DNA from: Streptomyces justiciae
GTDB taxonomy: Bacteria > Actinomycetota > Actinomycetes > Streptomycetales > Streptomycetaceae
Assembly (NCBI RefSeq): GCF_015163075.1
Contig: NZ_JADDXU010000022.1
Location: 62,001 to 126,000 of the forward strand
Direction: 5' to 3'
DNA length: 64,000 bases
Part shown: positions 62,328 to 64,000 of the stretch, in pieces
Layout of the letters: every line of letters begins with the position of its first letter
Numbering within the stretch: the stretch's first letter is position 1
The notes under the pieces: model-generated
Databases searched by the model: none
What the model saw: the letters and a program-made list of their open reading frames with translations, nothing else
Told to the model about the DNA's origin: nothing
Translations under genes and position numbers: made by a program

Positions 62328-63080
62328 ATGCGATTGACGGTTCTCGGCGGTTGCGGTGCCTGGCCCACCGCGGAACAGGCGTGCAGCGGCTATCTCGTCG
62401 AGTACGAGGATTTCCGCCTGCTGATCGACCCTGGTTACGCGACGATGCCCAGGCTGCTGCGCCACGCCCAAGTCGACGCGGTCGACGCCGTGTTGGTCAG
62501 CCACGGGCACCCCGACCACTGCGCCGACCTCAACCCCCTGCTGCGCGCACGGGGGTTGAGTGACGTTCCGCCCCCTGCGCTGCCGGTGTACGCCCCGCAC
62601 GGGGCGCTGGACGCCGTACTCGCGCTCGACCGGCCGGGCATGCTGGCGACGGCGTACGACCTCCATGAGTTCGGGCCGGGCGACCGGCTGACCGTCGGTC
62701 CCTTCACGGTCGACACCTGTCTGCTGCCTCACCACGTGCCCAACGCGGGCATCCGCCTCGCCACCCCGGACGCCGTGCTCGCGTACACCGGCGACACCGG
62801 CCCGAGCCCCGACATCCCTCGGCTGGCGGAGGGCGCGGACCTGTTCCTGTCGGAGGCGACGTATGTGGACAAGGTCCCGGACGCCGACGCACCGTATCTG
62901 CTCACCGCGCGCCTCGCGGGCGAGTACGCCCGACAAGCCGGTGCAGGAAGCCTTTTGCTTACTCATCTCTGGCCCGACACGGACCCCGGCGCCGCGCTCC
63001 GGACAGCCGCCGGGGCCTTCTCCGGGCCCATCGACATCGCCGCCCCCGACCTCACGCAGGAAGCCGGCCACCGCCCCTGA
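62328..63080 (+). CDS. MBL-fold metallo-hydrolase (RNase Z/cyclic-nucleotide phosphodiesterase-like)
   Basis: A 250-residue metallo-beta-lactamase-fold protein. The metal motif VLVSHGHPDHCADL (HxHxDH, residues 57-70), LPHHVPNAGIRL near 138, YTGDTGPSPDIP near 155 and LLLTHLWPDTDP near 208 are in place. Similar proteins occur beside rph and rdgB in actinobacteria, but here it follows a cupin gene, so the substrate is uncertain. A 15-base-pair terminator hairpin overlaps its stop. Confidence 0.85.
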   Translation: MRLTVLGGCGAWPTAEQACSGYLVEYEDFRLLIDPGYATMPRLLRHAQVDAVDAVLVSHGHPDHCADLNPLLRARGLSDVPPPALPVYAPHGALDAVLALDRPGMLATAYDLHEFGPGDRLTVGPFTVDTCLLPHHVPNAGIRLATPDAVLAYTGDTGPSPDIPRLAEGADLFLSEATYVDKVPDADAPYLLTARLAGEYARQAGAGSLLLTHLWPDTDPGAALRTAAGAFSGPIDIAAPDLTQEAGHRP

Positions 63081-63099
63081 CTCCGCGGTGGCCGGCTTC
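63060..63099. terminator. Terminator hairpin overlapping the MBL-fold gene stop
   Basis: A perfect 15-base-pair stem GAAGCCGGCCACCGC (63060-63074) with GCGGTGGCCGGCTTC (63085-63099) and a 10-base loop spans the MBL stop codon and is followed by CGGCCTTTCCC. It also lies just beyond the 3' end of the convergent MFS gene and may serve both. Confidence 0.82.
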
Positions 63100-63125
63100 G
63101 GCCTTTCCCCCTGTGGTGGCTCAGG

Positions 63126-64000
63126 TCAGTGCGAGCCGACCAGCTCCTGCTCGCTCACGTTCTGCGCGCCCTGCTTGGCGCTGCGCAGTGCGGCCACGCC
63201 GATGAAGACCATCGACCAGACGCCGGTGATCGCGAAGGCGGTGAAGCCCCAGTCGCCGTTCCCGGCGGCGAGCAGCTGGCCGCCCAGCCACGGGCCGAAG
63301 ACGGCGCCGAAGCGGCCCATGCCGGAGGTCCAGCCGACGGCCGTGGCACGGTTGCCCGGCGTGGAGCGGATGGAGACCGTTGCGTAGATCATCGTCTGGG
63401 CGCTGTTGAGGAAGACGCCGGTGAGGAAGACGATCACCATGGTCAGCGTCTGGTTCATGTGGACGCCGAGCAGGAAGACGCCCACCGCGGTCAGCGCGAA
63501 CCACAGGGCCGAGATGCGCGGCGCACCGAACCGGTCGGCGGCCCGCCCCGCGACCAGCATGCCCACGATGCCGCCGATGTTGAAGACGACCACGAAGGTC
63601 AGGGCGTCGGCGAGTTCGTAGCCCTCGGCGCGCATCAGGGTCGGCAGCCAGGTGGCGACGCCGTAGACCAGGAGCAGACCGCCGAAGGAGGCGAACCAGT
63701 ACAGCAGGGTCTGCAGCCACTCGCCGCCGCGGAAGAGCCCGACCAGCGCGTCCCAGCGGTCGGCCGCGGACTTCTTGCCGGCCGCGGCGGGCAGTTCGAC
63801 GTCGTACTTCTCGGCCAGCGCCGCCGCCTCCGCGGTACGGCCCTTGGCGACCAGGAAGCTCAGCGACTCGGGCAGCATCTTGGCGAGCACCGGCGCGAAC
63901 AGCAGCGGGAGCACGCACACCCAGAACGCCGCGCGCCAGCCCACCGGGTCGATGAGCCACTTGGCGACGTAGGCGGAGAGGATGCCGCCCGCGTGGTGGG
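63126..64000 (-). CDS. MFS transporter, aromatic acid/H+ symporter (AAHS)-like, 5' end beyond window
   Basis: The C-terminal 291 codons of an MFS carrier; the open frame continues past base 64000 (visible AGGILSAYVAKWLIDPVGWRAAFW is typical before TM6 of AAHS carriers). About seven hydrophobic segments remain, with SVSIRSTPGNRATAVGWTSGMGRFGAVFGPWLGG as the motif-C-like end. It probably imports an aromatic acid into the catabolic region. The truncation is due only to the window edge. Confidence 0.86.
   Translation of the reverse strand, partial: HHAGGILSAYVAKWLIDPVGWRAAFWVCVLPLLFAPVLAKMLPESLSFLVAKGRTAEAAALAEKYDVELPAAAGKKSAADRWDALVGLFRGGEWLQTLLYWFASFGGLLLVYGVATWLPTLMRAEGYELADALTFVVVFNIGGIVGMLVAGRAADRFGAPRISALWFALTAVGVFLLGVHMNQTLTMVIVFLTGVFLNSAQTMIYATVSIRSTPGNRATAVGWTSGMGRFGAVFGPWLGGQLLAAGNGDWGFTAFAITGVWSMVFIGVAALRSAKQGAQNVSEQELVGSH

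Overview
The window is a chromosomal segment of a Streptomyces-like actinomycete. The evidence is very high GC with strong third-position GC bias, many GTG starts, long ATGA/GTGA operon overlaps, a monomeric NADP-isocitrate dehydrogenase, a large LuxR-family ATPase regulator, LLM flavin monooxygenases, an ECF-type sigma factor, and a family 19 chitinase behind a DasR-type operator. I see no rRNA, CRISPR array, insertion sequence, prophage or integrase. One tRNA (Pro, GGG) is present.

Layout. 0-15.4 kb: the first 33 bases hold the 5' end of a leftward gene behind a MerR/SoxR-type promoter, then a flippase-like membrane protein, a crotonase, a leftward three-gene glycerol operon (kinase, FAD glycerol-3-phosphate dehydrogenase, FAD/NAD oxidoreductase), an APC permease, an MscS channel, a secreted M1 aminopeptidase, isocitrate dehydrogenase and N-formylglutamate deformylase. 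15.4-27.8 kb: a cytochrome P450, then the module I find most interesting: a coupled operon of an apparently cytoplasmic subtilisin, a sigma factor and a small beta-rich protein, divergent from a TPR-CHAT (caspase-like) protease. It is flanked by a large LuxR-type ATPase regulator and a metzincin-type protease without a signal peptide. Next come a P-loop kinase and a WYL regulator with a palindromic operator.

27.8-38.0 kb: a leftward organosulfur salvage cluster with four LLM flavin monooxygenases, a GNAT, an amino-acid-type ABC importer and a glutathione-transferase-like protein. Each of its three transcription units is preceded by a tiny ORF of the actinobacterial Cys-associated leader-peptide type (HIDLQRV / VDLLRVNSALC motifs). 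Gene content parallels the Bacillus S-alkylcysteine (Snd/Cmo/Tcy) pathway. 38-43.9 kb: an LLM oxidoreductase, a chitinase and necrosis-inducing-like (NLP) protein operon with a DasR site between its -35 and -10, tRNA-Pro, and an MFS exporter/TetR pair with three operator palindromes.

43.9-64 kb: a mostly leftward catabolic region. One part (Ldh-type dehydrogenase, TPP decarboxylase, aldehyde dehydrogenase, L-2-hydroxyglutarate oxidase-like enzyme, amidohydrolase) looks like hydroxyacid to ketoacid to aldehyde to acid degradation. The other (sugar-type ABC importer, LysR regulator, two-domain extradiol dioxygenase, C-C hydrolase, FAH-family enzyme, second aldehyde dehydrogenase, carboxymuconolactone-decarboxylase-like protein) looks like ring-cleavage catabolism. 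A shared GCGCAA-N7-TTGC dyad next to the LysR gene and before the amidohydrolase operon suggests common control. The right edge cuts an MFS aromatic-acid-type transporter.
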